The notes beneath the pieces are model-generated. The model was not told the DNA's origin and did not search any database. It saw nothing but the letters and a program-made list of their open reading frames with translations. The position numbers were made by a program, and so were the translations under genes. 64,000 nt of DNA, taken from assembly GCF_001625305.1 (NCBI RefSeq), contig NW_017803268.1, positions 1,574,731-1,638,730 on the forward strand, in the 5' to 3' direction. Source of the stretch: Branchiostoma belcheri (taxonomy: Eukaryota > Chordata > Leptocardii > Amphioxiformes > Branchiostomatidae). The first letter of the stretch is position 1, and the number at the start of each line of letters is the position of its first letter. This document shows positions 1 through 10,845 of this stretch, one piece after another.

Positions 1-50
<50 letters not shown>
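1..50. repeat. (AT)n microsatellite
   Basis: Pure TA dinucleotide run at the left edge, probably continuing outside. Confidence 0.95.
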
Positions 51-51
<1 letters not shown>

Positions 52-290
52 TCAGATATAGGTCTGATCTCAAGTTCATCTCCCGATCTTTCGCTTTCGC
101 TGTAGCCAATTTCTTGTCAGTTTGTCAAATACGGTAACTCGGGTTAGATGGATTTTCTTGATATTTGGTAGTTAAGGTCCTCATGAGACTTTGAAATGAG
201 ATAGATTGCGAGTCCCCTGGCGGCATGTTATGGAACTGAAGCGGAAGTTCCGGTTTTGACATCTCGTGATCTGGACATGCTATAAGTGAC
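52..290 (+). mobile_element. Fragment related to the 1.15-kb inverted-repeat element
   Basis: Shares the blocks around 'gatatttggta', 'cctggcggcatgtta' and 'ggttttgacatctcgtgatc' with 1,240-1,370. Confidence 0.45.
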
Positions 291-418
291 ATTAATTAGC
301 AAAGTGAGAGAGGTGTGTTTGAGTATACGAAAATCCCAATATAGTACGTTCTACCAAGGACATTATACACATTAGGTCCTTGGTTCTACTAACCTGATGA
401 AATTATATTCTTCAACAG

Positions 419-660
419 AAAACAGTTACACGTCCGCAAATGAGGGGTACACGGAGATACAAGGATCTCACTACATGATGTTCACACAGGCCCTGGTTTA
501 CACCGAGGCGAAGCAGGTTTGTGCATCTGAAGGGACCCATCTCGCCCATATCAAGACACAGGAGACTCACGACTCGCTGGTCAACATGATTCAGACGCAG
601 ACGGCTGGCACGGTTGATTCATCAAGCCAGGATTACTGGATTGGGTTTACTTATGTGTCA
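419..660 (+). CDS. Lectin unit A: CTLD N-terminal exon
   Basis: Acceptor ttcaacag, donor tca|gtaagt; phase 1 to 0. Has YTSANEGYTEIQGSHYMMF, AKQVCASEGTHLAHIKTQET and DYWIGFTYVS: helix 1, first Cys and WIG strand of a CTLD. Nearly identical to 5,950-6,194. Its signal exon would lie left of the window. Confidence 0.75.
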
Positions 661-1151
661 GTAAGTACATTTTTTCGGAATTTTTGGCGACGTCTCAGGG
701 AGGAGCCTAATGGTACAGTATTGTGTGCAATTCGCAAGAATTCTAGGAATTGTACAGGCATTTTGTCCACAGGAATGGAATGTCCACAGGCATGTCTCTG
801 ACCCACATCTATGCCCACATTCCTGGAAACCCATGGGAAGACCCAGATGACCTGTCTGCCACGGATGGCCCTACTTTCTGTGACCCCGGGGCTCGTTCAC
901 TATACACTCGGGGGAGGGGTGCACTGTATCTGTCTTGCTCAAAATCATGAAACGATGGCAGTGCCATGCAAACAATAACCCTAACATGAACCACCGTCGC
1001 CATGGCAATGTATGTTTTCATTGCCAGTCTTCTTGTCCTAACTTTCCCCTTTTCGCATCCGGTAAGTTCATTGTGCACTGAAACTAGGTGTACGTGTTAA
1101 CGTTACTGTAACAATGCAGTCCTAAGTCATACATAGGTACATTTGTATTGT

Positions 1152-2021
1152 TACCTTCGCCAAGAAGGTTATGTTTTCAGAGGCGTTCGTGTATGTGTGT
1201 GTGTGTCTGTCAACACGATAACTTGAGAAGGCTTAAATGGACTGACTTGATATTTGGTAGGTGGGTAGGTCTTGATGAGACCTCAAAATGATTAGATTTT
1301 GGGCCACCTGGCGGCTTGTCATGGTACTGCAGAACTTCCGGTTTTGATATCTCATGATCCAGACATGATAGGGTGACGAAATTTAGATGGTAGATAGCTC
1401 TTGTGCTGGGGATGAAGTGACATGAGTATGAGCCCCCTAGTTGCTTGCTCTAGAACTGCAGGGGGGTTTAAAGGACAAATGTTTAAAAGAGGATAACTCA
1501 AGAACCGATTGATGGATCATCGTGATTTTTGGTATGTAGGTAGCTTAAGTGATGCTTGACATGATGATATTACAATTATGCAAATATTGATGTAATTTGC
1601 ATAATTAATGAGGAAATTCTATAAATCAGCTGCATTCCATGATAGGAAGTTCAAGCTTGTAACATATGTTATTAAGAACGAGAGAAACACAGGCAAATAT
1701 CGATTATGCAAATGAAGACTTAATTTGCATAATTAATGAGAAAATGTTATAATTGCATAGTGGTAACTGCCTGGAATCTCATACTTGGGGTGTTTGAAAG
1801 TTAAGTGAAGGTGAACATAATTAAACATAACTTATTCAAATAAGGACCACATTTGCATAATTTATGAGAAAATGGCATTCTTTGTTAAGATAAGACTGTC
1901 TTTTGGTGGAGAATATGATCAACAGACTGATATAATTCATGCAATTGAGGATCCTATTTGCATAATCAGGGTGATTAGTATATTTCTTATTCATAAAGGC
2001 TAACATCATTTGGCGAAGGTA
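1152..2021 (+). mobile_element. 870-bp DNA element with 12-bp inverted ends
   Basis: Begins TACCTTCGCCAA and ends TTGGCGAAGGTA. Inside are a TG run and four degenerate repeats of 'aatttgcataattaatgag' (1,588; 1,718; 1,850; 1,950). No open frame, so non-autonomous. It fills the intron of lectin unit A. Confidence 0.6.
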
Positions 2022-2029
2022 TGATATCG

Positions 2030-2300
2030 TGGAACTCTAGTTACAACATAGTATTGCATGCAGTCCCAAATGTTAAGTTTTGTTGTACATAATATATAAT
2101 TAACCTACAATGCGGTCCCAATATCTAGATATTTCTGGGCACATACTAGTGTATACATACATGCATGTACAAGTATCATGTACTACCAAACAGTTTTGTT
2201 ATACATAATATACTGTTAAGCAACAATGCTGAGCCCTATACGGTCCCAATACCTAGAGACATACATGTACTAGTGCATACATACATGTCCATATATATGT
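2030..2300. repeat. Diverged internal duplication
   Basis: Two rough copies of 'ttttgttatacataatata ... cggtcccaatatctaga ... catactagtg' lie in the intron just before the unit A C-terminal exon. Confidence 0.4.
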
Positions 2301-2381
2301 TCAAATACCATGTTCAACCAAACTGAGCTCCATATCTCCATATCTAGATGCCTGACCCTTACGTTGCTTGCACATGCACAG

Positions 2382-2559
2382 GCTGATGAAACGTGGACGT
2401 GGTCGGACGGGACTCCGCTTACCTTCACCAACTGGGCCCCGTCAGAGCCCGGTCAAAATGGTTTACGGCCCTGCGGACAACTGTGGGCAGAAGTGGGTCT
2501 ACTGTGGGACGACGACCACTGCGATAACCAGAAGTACTTCATCTGCCAAAAGCAAATCG
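2382..2559 (+). CDS. Lectin unit A: CTLD C-terminal exon
   Basis: Acceptor tgcacag, donor g|gtacgt; phase 0 to 1, matching 419-660. ADETWTWSDGTPLTFTNWAP, EPGQNGLRPCGQLW, LLWDDDHCDNQKYFICQ. The calcium-site tripeptide is Glu-Pro-Gly and the WND motif is Trp-Asp-Asp; three C-terminal Cys kept. Phase 1 at the end demands a further exon. Confidence 0.78.
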
Positions 2560-2639
2560 GTACGTACTGTCATAGTCATGTTTCCAAGATTTGTAAATTG
2601 TAGTTGAGTGTGAGCATGTGTGTGTGTGTGTGTGTGTGT

Positions 2640-2900
2640 ACTATCCAGATCGCATTTAGCACCAAGGACAGATATGTTTACATGAGTGCATGTGTATCTG
2701 GATAGCATTCAGCACCAAGGACAGGCATATTAACATGAGATAGAGTGTTTGTGTGTGTGTGTACTATCCAGATCGCATTCATCGATCAGTACCAAGGACA
2801 GGCATGCTTACATCAGTGTATGCGTATCTGGATAGCATTCAGCACCAAGGACAGGCATATTAACGTGTGTGTCTGTGTGTTTATGTGTGTGCGTGTGCGT
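2640..2900. repeat. Dispersed CAGCACCAAGGACAGG copies (unit A side)
   Basis: Four copies of the core at about 2,663, 2,714, 2,791 and 2,844, separated by TG-rich spacers. Confidence 0.75.
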
Positions 2901-3384
2901 TTGTGTTTGTGTGTGTTAACTTTCGCAAAAGGAAAACATATTTTTGTTCTTTTTGCTTTGCTCCGTTTCTTCTTCCACTTCTCTAAAAACATAAGGTCAT
3001 CAATGACCTGGACCAGACGTCTGTCACCATGATAACCGGTAACAGACATCGCCGGGTTACATTATGTAGCAGGGCCTAGCTGAAGGGGCTGGTCCCTATG
3101 TACATCATGTATATGGATTTTTTTATTCATAAAGAATTATTTTGAATATACAGATTGAAGTAGTTTGTTAGGCTAGACATTGTGTATTTCAACATGACGC
3201 ATTTGCAAATGTTACCTTTCTAGTTTACATCTATATTGTTTGATACAAGAAGCTATTTTATGAGACATTACTTTCCTACGTACAGGTGTAAATATTTGTA
3301 GTGTTAAAAAAATATTCAGTTTGCGCGTATGAATAACTGTACAATAACGCCCCCATAAAATGAAATGACCCAGATATCGTGTCA

Positions 3385-3412
3385 GTAAAAAGCACACGCC
3401 CTGTCTGGGACC
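3385..3412 (+). promoter_or_regulatory. Conserved motif upstream of first exon at 3,538
   Basis: GCACACGCCCTGTCTGGG about 147 bp before the ATG. Variants occur at 4,453, 4,968 and 7,255 before the other signal exons. A GC/CACC-box-like promoter site is inferred from position and conservation. Confidence 0.35.
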
Positions 3413-3537
3413 ATATCAGGGACAAAATGACTCCAACACGCAGCTACCAGCCAGCAAAATAAAACTGACAACACAAGCGGACGCGTCTACAAAGCAAGGA
3501 AAACTTTTTTCGCGAGGTTACGATACTGAGAACAAAC

Positions 3538-3611
3538 ATGTTCACCTGTTTTCATCTCGTTGTGACGGTGTCCACGATTTTGACGCTCACGGAAGAAGCA
3601 TTAATTATTCG
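3538..3611 (+). CDS. Signal-peptide first exon (copy 1), possibly decayed
   Basis: MFTCFHLVVTVSTILTLTEE, then ALII; donor cg|gtaggt gives phase 2, while every downstream lectin exon needs phase 1. Homologous to 7,412-7,478 with 7 extra nucleotides, which is what breaks the phase. Confidence 0.45.
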
Positions 3612-3799
3612 GTAGGTTACATTTTATCTTTTTTTTTACCACTCGCTAATTCGTTTGTTCTAGACGTCTGTAGTTCCTAGACACAAAGTCAGTTTTTTTC
3701 AAGGGAAAAGAACTTTATAGGTATTTAATTTATTGAATTTAACGTTATTACTACATATATAGTAATATAATGTTACTACTAGTAATCAGCCATTGCATC

Positions 3800-3858
3800 T
3801 AGCAGTGTGTTCGTGCGTGTGTGTGCGTGCGTGTGTGTGTGTGTGTGTTCGTGCGTGC

Positions 3859-3901
<43 letters not shown>

Positions 3902-3956
3902 CGTGTGTGTTCGTGCGCGTGTGTGTCTGTGTGTGTGTGTGTGGAGTGTGCTTCAT

Positions 3957-4005
<49 letters not shown>

Positions 4006-4021
4006 AGTGTGCTTCATTCTA
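3800..4021. repeat. Duplicated (GT)n tract
   Basis: Two GT runs, each ending in the same 'gtggagtgtgcttcattcta' tail (3,943 and 4,003). Confidence 0.9.
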
Positions 4022-4344
4022 TACCAGTCATCTTGCATGTGTTGTAGTTGTAGAGCAGACTCATCGTCATCATCGGGTCGTCATGGTTGCATGAACTCAT
4101 AACCCGTTTTCTGTTTACCACGCGGACTCACTCAGATGTTACTAAAATATAATATTCCGATTGAAAAGTAATTACAACTGTTCTTTTGTGTACCTCCAAG
4201 GCTACTCTTTTATGCTATAATGATGGCGACAACACTTGGAAAGATAACTATAGATGTCCATAAAACAGTTGCCTGAGCGTAGGCAGTCTTGTCATGTTTT
4301 TTTTTTAAATTTACTTCATAGGTCACCTCAAAACAAGGTTCATG

Positions 4345-4690
4345 GGAGAATGGATAAATAAGTTAGATAAGGCATCCATCCAAATGAGGTAAATAAAAAA
4401 GCAGTAGTTTTATTCCACATAATAAGTTTATGTCGCTGAAGATTGTCCTTGAAAACACACGCCCTGTTTGGGGCAATTATTCACTAGAATTTTATAGGTA
4501 CAATGTCCTTTAACAGTACAATGTTTTATTAGCCAACAAACTGTTTTCAACATGAAAGATGTAGCGAAGTCGGACGCCATTCCACGATGAAGTGGCAAAA
4601 CGTGGTCTAAAGAACGCTTCATCGAGAATCAAACATGTTGTTCGCCCCGGTTCTCCGTGTAGTGGCAGTACTAGTGTCTGTGTTTAGAAC
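4345..4690 (+). repeat. Tandem duplication of a first-exon region, copy 1
   Basis: 'ttagataaggcatc ... aatgaggtaaataaaaaa ... ttattcactagaattttatagg' recurs 500 bp later; both copies run into a signal exon. Confidence 0.75.
4451..4472 (+). promoter_or_regulatory. Conserved motif upstream of first exon at 4,635
   Basis: ACACACGCCCTGTTTGGG about 180 bp before the ATG; one mismatch in the central CCCTGTC block. Confidence 0.3.
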
Positions 4691-4713
4691 ACGCTGCCGT
4701 GACCCCACAGCAG
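4635..4713 (+). CDS. Signal-peptide first exon (copy 2)
   Basis: MLFAPVLRVVAVLVSVF followed by RTRCRDPTA; donor g|gtgttt, phase 1. Together with its upstream 250 bp it is a duplicate of the 5,137 copy. No lectin exon lies between the two, so its partner is unclear. Confidence 0.4.
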
Positions 4714-4965
4714 GTGTTTATTACCTTCGATCGTTTCACAGTTAAATTGATGTTGGCATGTTTTTTCAGAGACACCTATGACCCTTGACGATGTATTTTG
4801 TTTGTAAGGCATATTTCACGGTAGTATAATTATGATACATAAAGGAAGGAGTACTAAGAAAGATACAGTTAGATAAGTTAGATAAGGCATCTCCCAATGA
4901 GGTAAATAAAAAAAGTATTTCTATTCCACGTTATAAAATGGCAAGGACGCTGGGGCTTGTCCTTG

Positions 4966-4986
4966 AAAGCACACACCCTGTCGGAC
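4966..4986 (+). promoter_or_regulatory. Conserved motif upstream of first exon at 5,137
   Basis: GCACACACCCTGTCGG about 168 bp before the ATG. Confidence 0.3.
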
Positions 4987-5136
4987 AATTATTCACTAGA
5001 ATTTTATAGGTACCATATTCTTTGACAGTGCAATGTTTTGTCACCCAACAACTTGTTTTTAACGATGTAGCGATGTCGGACGGCTCTTCACGGTGCAAAG
5101 CGAGCTCTGAAGAACGCATCACCGTGAATAAAAAAC

Positions 5137-5212
5137 ATGCTGTTCGCCACGGTTTTCCGTGTATTGACGGTGTCTGTGTTTCTGACATGGATCGGAGGAT
5201 CACAGGAACAGG
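5137..5212 (+). CDS. Signal-peptide first exon (lectin unit B)
   Basis: MLFATVFRVLTVSVFLTWIG then GSQEQ; donor g|gtgggt, phase 1, fitting the lectin exon at 5,950. Hydrophobic core and small residues before the cut look like a working signal peptide. Confidence 0.55.
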
Positions 5213-5282
5213 GTGGGTTAGATTTATCTCTTAGCTTTCAGGTCAGATAGGTCTAATTTTCTGTCCCCGGTGACAATTTCTT

Positions 5283-5535
5283 GTGGGGTCTTGTGGCGTA
5301 GCGGCAGAGTGCGCGACTCGGGACTAAGAGTCCCGGGTTCGAGTCCTGACATGCCACCGATCTTGTGCCCTTGGGAAAGGCACTTTACACGACTTTCCTC
5401 ACTTAGCTCAGGTGTAAATGAGTATTGTCCTGTAATGTATTTTTCCCCTGTGTTGGTGGCGCCATTAATATAAGTTGAAGAAACTTGAGTGTGTTGTCAC
5501 CACGTCTGGTGATTACATGTTGAAATAAATAAAAA
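5283..5535 (+). mobile_element. tRNA-derived SINE
   Basis: tRNA-like head (GTGGCGTAGCGGCAGAGTGC, then B box GGTTCGAGTCC), a body with 'cttgggaaaggcacttta', and an A-rich 'aataaataaaaa' tail. The same body occurs at 22,140, 24,210 and 35,930. Confidence 0.75.
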
Positions 5536-5539
5536 GTTC

Positions 5540-5935
5540 TTGTCAGGTTCCGTGTTGCTCTCTCCGTCAAAATGGATGTACATGTATTCGCTAAGCAAGG
5601 TGAGGAAAGTAGTGGCTATGTATAAGAAAATCCAAAGTGCAAGTGATAAATTTATATTTTTGATGCGTTTAGACCAACCCTGTATCCCAAACATGAGCTG
5701 CTCCCACATTTTCCACTGTACAAAAAAGCGAGAAGAAGTTGACTTCTCAGTGACTAGAACACTTTGTATTAGCCTAGTATTGTACCCTTGTATGTTCCTG
5801 ATGTATGTATGTTTAAGTCAAGTAGTGCATCTCTTGTCTCCAATTTTCTATATACGCTTGTTATGTGTCTGTTATATCTTGACCAGTACCTAGCCCGTCG
5901 TGGCATGAATGTACAATAAAAGTATTTCATTTCAT
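5540..5935 (+). mobile_element. LINE-type 3' tail (tentative)
   Basis: AT-rich, no frame, ending 'gtacaataaaagtatttcatttcat', similar in type to tails at 16,490 and 46,660. Confidence 0.3.
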
Positions 5936-5949
5936 ATATTCTTCAATAG

Positions 5950-6194
5950 AAAGTAACGACTACACGTCAGCAAATGAGGGATACACGGAGATACAAGGAT
6001 CTCACTACAAGGTGTTCACACAGGCCCTGGTTTACGATGAGGCGGCGCAGGTTTGTGCATCTGAAGGGGGTCATCTCGCCCATATCAAGACACAGGAGAC
6101 TCACGATTCTCTGGTCAACATGATTCAGACGCAGACGGCTGGCACGGTTGATTCTTCAAGCCAAAGTTACTGGATTGGGTTTACTTATGTGTCA
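5950..6194 (+). CDS. Lectin unit B: CTLD N-terminal exon, C-terminal half missing
   Basis: Acceptor ttcaatag, donor tca|gtatgt; phase 1 to 0. Same peptide as unit A with few changes (ESNDYTSANEGYTEIQGSH; DYWIG becomes SYWIG). No C-terminal exon precedes the next signal exon. The only downstream phase-0 partner seen is 15,057. Possible pseudogene. Confidence 0.6.
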
Positions 6195-6499
6195 GTATGT
6201 ACCCTTTTTTCTAAGTATTTGTTTCTCAAATTTCTCCCCTTTTCGCCTCGGGTATTTTCAATATATGTACGTGAAAATTTTCATCAGGTTGGTGAATGAT
6301 AGAATAGCAAAGTTCTCCATTCGCAACCACTTTTGTAACAAGAAAGATGACCGTTTGTCATCTTCGTCAAGGTTGATATGACTGGTATACTGTGCACTGA
6401 AGCTAGATGTTGCTGGTTGACTGTGCACTGAAGCTAGTTACTGTGCACTGTTACTGTAATGATGCAGATCCAGCGTAAAACAACGCATTGTAGACGTAC

Positions 6500-6647
6500 C
6501 ATACTGTAACAACATAGTGTTACATGCGGTCCCAAATGTTATGTGTTTACATGAGTGCATGTGTATCTGGAAAGCATTCAGCACCAAGGACAGAAAAGTT
6601 AACATGAGTGTGTGTGTGTGTGTGTCTGTGTCTGTGTGTGTCTGTGT

Positions 6648-6705
<58 letters not shown>

Positions 6706-6800
6706 ATTCAGTACCAAGGGCAGGTATGTTTACGTGAGTGTATTTGTTTCTGGGTAGCATTGAGCACCAAGGACAGGCATATTAATATATATATATATAT
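6500..6800. repeat. TG/TCTG microsatellite with CACCAAGGACAG copies
   Basis: Core copies at about 6,582, 6,711 and 6,763 around a TG run at 6,606-6,701; the unit B counterpart of 2,640-2,900. Confidence 0.75.
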
Positions 6801-7252
6801 GTGTGCGTGTGTTTGGGGGGGGGGCGTATTTTTCTCTCCAAAAACATTGACATAACGTTAATGATCTGGACCAGACGTCTGTCACCATGGTAACCGGTGT
6901 GTAACAGACACCTTTGGGTTACATTATGTAGCAGGACTAATCTGAAGGGACTGGTCTCTATATACATGTACATGTATATGAATTTGTTTGCGTAGGCTGT
7001 TAGGTTGGACCAGTGGGCTAGTCCATGTGAAGTTTAACATTAAGCATTTGCTTTGTAAATGTTACATTTCTAGTTTACACTTACATTGCATCACACAGTA
7101 GGCTTTTTAAATGAGAAATTACCTTTCTACTTACAGGTGTGAATTCAAACTTTGTTGTCGTAATTAGAAAAATATTCAGTTTGCGTACAGTCATTACTTT
7201 AAAATACCACCCCCGTAATAAAATGGTCCAGACCCAGATATCGTGCCAGTAA

Positions 7253-7274
7253 AAAGCACACGCCCTGTCTGGGA
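7253..7274 (+). promoter_or_regulatory. Conserved motif upstream of first exon at 7,412
   Basis: GCACACGCCCTGTCTGGG about 155 bp before the ATG, identical to the 3,391 copy within a duplicated block. Confidence 0.35.
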
Positions 7275-7411
7275 ACCATAATTGGTAGGTACAGAACATA
7301 TCAGGCACAAAAATGATTCCAACAACACGCAGCTAAGCGTAGAGCACAAGCGGATGCGTCTACAATGCGAGGATAACAATTTTTCGCGAGGTTACGATGC
7401 AGAGAACAAAC

Positions 7412-7478
7412 ATGTTCACCCGTTTTCATCTGGTTGTGACGGTGTCTGCGATTTTGACGCTCACGGAAGAAACTTTCG
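7412..7478 (+). CDS. Signal-peptide first exon (lectin unit C)
   Basis: MFTRFHLVVTVSAILTLTEE then TF; donor g|gtaggt, phase 1. Same length and phase as the main gene's exon 1. The join to 8,257 gives an in-frame GATCSDGY. Confidence 0.65.
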
Positions 7479-7674
7479 GTAGGTTACATTTTATCTTTTT
7501 TATCATTCGCAAATTCGTTTGTTCTAGACGTCTGTAGCTCCTAGACACAAATTCAGCTATAGATATTGAATTATTAATAAAAAGAAACTCTTGTAGCAGC
7601 ATGGTTATATTGCTGCATAGTATCCATATTCTCCCACATAGGAGATACATTTGAAAGTAACTGGCGAAAATTAG

Positions 7675-7785
7675 TGGATGCTACTTGAAACGTCTGACAG
7701 TTTTCAAAGTGGATCCAGCTTGAGTACCTGTTTTCTTGTGTATCTATCTCATTACCTGGATATGTCTAACCTTCATAGAGGGAGC
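7675..7785 (+). repeat. Dispersed repeat (TGAAACGTCT family)
   Basis: 'cttgaaacgtctgacagttt ... cattacctggatatgtctaaccttcat' also appears at 25,178-25,272 and 37,668-37,755. Confidence 0.5.
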
Positions 7786-7907
7786 TACATTTGGTTGATA
7801 TACTTACAAATACAAAATACATATAACAACATACATTTGTATAATATAGTAATGCATGGTATGGGGTTCACTGCATTGATAGTATATTTCCAAAGAGTCC
7901 ATATAGT

Positions 7908-8165
7908 GCTTGCCTTGCAAAAATTCATCCAGCCATACATACATACATACATACATACATACATGTACATACATTCATAACGTTACATACATACAGTGTT
8001 TGCCTCGCAAAAATTCACCCAGCCACACATACATCCAGCCATACATACATACATACCTGTACATACATACATAACGTTACATACATGTACATACAGTGTT
8101 TGCCTCGCAAAAATTCACCCAGATATACATACATCCAGCCATACATACATACATGTACATATATA
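7908..8165. repeat. Tandem repeat with ATAC tracts
   Basis: Three units (7,912; 7,998; 8,099) starting 'ttgcct(c/t)gcaaaaattca' followed by CATA runs, in the intron before lectin unit C. Confidence 0.8.
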
Positions 8166-8256
8166 TACATGTACAAATTCGATGTACAAATCAATATTTA
8201 CCGACACCGAGCAACAAGTGACCTAATGTCTGGAATTTTTTCTTTCTTTCTTTCAG

Positions 8257-8658
8257 CTACGTGCTCGGACGGCTATCAGCCACATGGCTCAAGCTGCTAC
8301 AAGCTCTTTTCCTCCTTTGTAACATGGGAAACTGCCGTAATCTATTGCCAGAATCAAGGAGGCGACCTGGCCATGCCTAAAGACAGCGCTACGAACGACT
8401 TTCTTCTCACGCTTAAGGGTGACAGTGAAGTTTGGATTGGTTTAGGGCAAGATGTGATCACGTTGGCGTGGACGTGGGTTGACGGGACGCCGTTGGGGAG
8501 TTACGCGGGCTGGGCGCAGGGAGAGCCCGACGGTCATGAGTCATACGACGGCGTCATCAACTACTGCGTGCGGCTAATCGGTGGCGCCTGGTCCGGTAGT
8601 AGTAGTACATGGGACGACGAGTCTTGCCTGAATAATTATGGCTACATCTGCCAGAAAG
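8257..8658 (+). CDS. Lectin unit C: complete CTLD in one exon
   Basis: 402 nt, phase 1-1, acceptor ctttcag, donor g|gtaggg. TCSDGYQPHGSSCYKLF, then WIGLGQDV, WTWVDGTPLGSYAGWAQGEP and WDDESCLNNYGYICQK. It has the extra N-terminal Cys pair of long-form CTLDs, Glu-Pro-Asp in the ligand loop and Trp-Asp-Asp. The best candidate here for a Ca-dependent lectin. Where it splices next is unknown; phase 1 fits 15,591 or any CCP exon. Confidence 0.8.
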
Positions 8659-9354
8659 GTAGGGTATTGATAGTCTCCACCAGACTCCATTTCAGGCTGA
8701 ATAGATAGTAGAAATTGGCCTAAAATGAATGTACATGTAGCAGGCCAGTGGAGTTGGCCGGCCATAGAAGGTGTGGTTTGCCTGCAGCTTGCAATGGAGT
8801 CTGATGGAGACTAGGGTATTGTAGTATCATCTGTTCCTCGTGTGAATCGGTTTTGTCGTACGTAGGTAAGTCAAAATAGTTCAATTTTATATGTGTTATC
8901 AAACCCTACTACCATGTTGTAATGTTTTCTTAGCCTGCCATGCGTGCACGTTGATGTGCATGTGTATGTGCGGTCATGCATACTATTGACCACACTATTA
9001 GTTTTTAAGGTACACACTGGCATCAAAGTGATTCTTACCTTTTGGGACCTTTACCAATTGTACACCTTGGACCTTAACCATAATATGTCACATACTAACA
9101 TTCACAGGCATTGAAACAGTGCTCAAGTCAGAGTTATGCTTGCTCCAATCACAGGTGTTTATGGACGATAAAGTTTTCTCACTTCTCTCACATTAATATC
9201 ATTTATGAGTATGACTGTGGTGTAAGAGCGAGAGACAACAAGAAGCCATAGGCGACAATTCTCCGTGAAGTATTATATATTGCAACAAAAAGAAGTAGCC
9301 ATTGGCGACAATTCTCTGTGAAGTGTGATAAATCGAACAAAGAAAAATTGTTTA

Positions 9355-9480
9355 AACGCGCGTCGGCTCAGTCATCTTAAGACGCAACAACCAATCAGAG
9401 ATGCGAGATGCCTACACGTGACGCGGGAAGGGCGCGCGATGCCCGAAATATTTTTGCGTCAATATTCAGCGCCGTGATTC
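9355..9480. promoter_or_regulatory. CpG-rich patch with CCAAT and CACGTG boxes
   Basis: Local cluster of CpG with AACCAATCAGAG and CACGTGAC, in otherwise AT-rich DNA 2.9 kb before the main gene's exon 1. Could be a promoter or a mobile-element end. Confidence 0.2.
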
Positions 9481-9889
9481 AAGAGATTAATACCCGGAAA
9501 CAATTTTTTTCTTGTTTTGAACGCATTAACATGCATTTACGCTAATCTAGTATGATTCAGGGTTACTTTTTTTTAACCTGCCATGGCCAGATTATCTAAA
9601 GATGTGTGTATTGTGTGTACAATCTATAGAAAGAGAAATGTACATCAGGTCCGATCATCCGATTTTCACGTTTCGGTTTTTTGGACTCGGTTCATGAACG
9701 TATTTTGGTTTGGCTCCTGGAATGTGCAAAAAAATGACTCCCGGGACTGTCTACAGGGAACACTCGCACATTCGCGGTGTATCAGGACAGCGCGACTGGT
9801 CGTCATTAGCGCAGTAACAGTTGCATAAACGGACGAAACCATTTCAAAGAAATGGGGATGTTTCGAAAATAAGCATTTACTCCAATATC

Positions 9890-10303
9890 AAAACAGCTAC
9901 GGTAAAAATAAAAAGACGTGCATCATCCCGGACATAATGCAACACCACATGCGAAATTACACAGAAATGCGACGTACGGAAGAATGCGTTTTGGCTGCGA
10001 ACATCTTCCAAAAAACTTGGCATCTCTTAACCATGGGCAAAAACATCTGGAACCACTTATAAAAACCACCCCGTATCTGCATGAACTTTTTTGAACCCCA
10101 CTGCTATTCCAAACAACGCGTTTTTCTGGACCATTCCAATTCGCCTCGTAATTGTAGGGGTGCGTCTGCGATATTACATTGACCGCGAAAGCAGCAACGG
10201 CAAAAATACACATTCGTGCATCAACACTGGCATGCCCGCAGACGGCGTATAAAATTGCGTGCCGATTACACAAAGAGAACCCAGTGTTTTGACTGCGAAC
10301 ATG
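9890..10303. repeat. Two diverged 115-bp copies
   Basis: 9,890-10,005 and 10,188-10,303 share 'gctacggtaaaaata ... gtgcatca ... tgactgcgaacat'. The CpG-rich 300 bp reads open on the minus strand, probably by chance. Confidence 0.5.
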
Positions 10304-10682
10304 AAAAATCAGCCGATTACAACACTCCGTCCGGAGGTCCTGACCTCCTTCACGGAGTAACAAACCTACAAAAGACAATGACTTGTGTGTTGAAGTATCA
10401 TTTTCATCCCTTCCCTGCTTTGTCCCACATACTATTGACAGGTTAGAAGCGCCTTGCAGTTATCTGCAGTTGATTTTCATCAGTTTAGCTTGTTGCCATC
10501 TTGCTCCTGTTTTTGTGACCACCGGTGTTCAACTTGTATGATGTATGGGTTATGTGAGATGTGTAAAGTATGAGTGTCACAAACGGCAGAGACAAACGTA
10601 GTTCTGCGGTGCTTGAAGTTTAGATACTGAGGGAGTTGTAGTACCGTTGTAACGTCGTCCTCGAATCTTCCGAATTCGACAT

Positions 10683-10845
10683 CCCTGGAGCGGCACTCTT
10701 TGCCAGAACTCCCAGGGCCGGTGTGGGAACCACTGTAAGAAACAGGAGCAGCCAGTAAAAACCCTTCTGGTCCCGGGCTGGGGTTCGAACCCACGACCTC
10801 CCGGGCACCAGAGCTTCATAACCAGACGCTCTAACCACTCCGGTA
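10683..10845 (-). mobile_element. tRNA-derived SINE, minus strand
   Basis: On the minus strand: CCGGAGTGGTTAGAGCGTCT with B box GGTTCGAACCCC, followed by non-tRNA body sequence. Confidence 0.65.

Larger units (their letters stand above)
2920..3611 (+). repeat. Segmental duplication, copy 1
   Basis: From 'gaccagacgtctgtcacc' through the signal exon this matches 6,820-7,478 in order, with small indels. Confidence 0.8.
4865..5212 (+). repeat. Tandem duplication of a first-exon region, copy 2
   Basis: Partner of 4,345-4,690, ending in the better-preserved signal exon at 5,137. Confidence 0.75.
6820..7478 (+). repeat. Segmental duplication, copy 2
   Basis: Counterpart of 2,920-3,611; ends with the unit C signal exon. 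Confidence 0.8.

Noticed and set aside
3793-4102. Overlapping frames of Cys-Val repeats on the + strand
   Set aside because: Translations of a GT microsatellite in three frames; the same happens at 6,517, 20,502, 33,900 and 46,240.
9923-10378. 151-codon minus-strand frame
   Set aside because: Lies over a CpG-rich two-copy repeat; no domain, no codon pattern, no splice partner.
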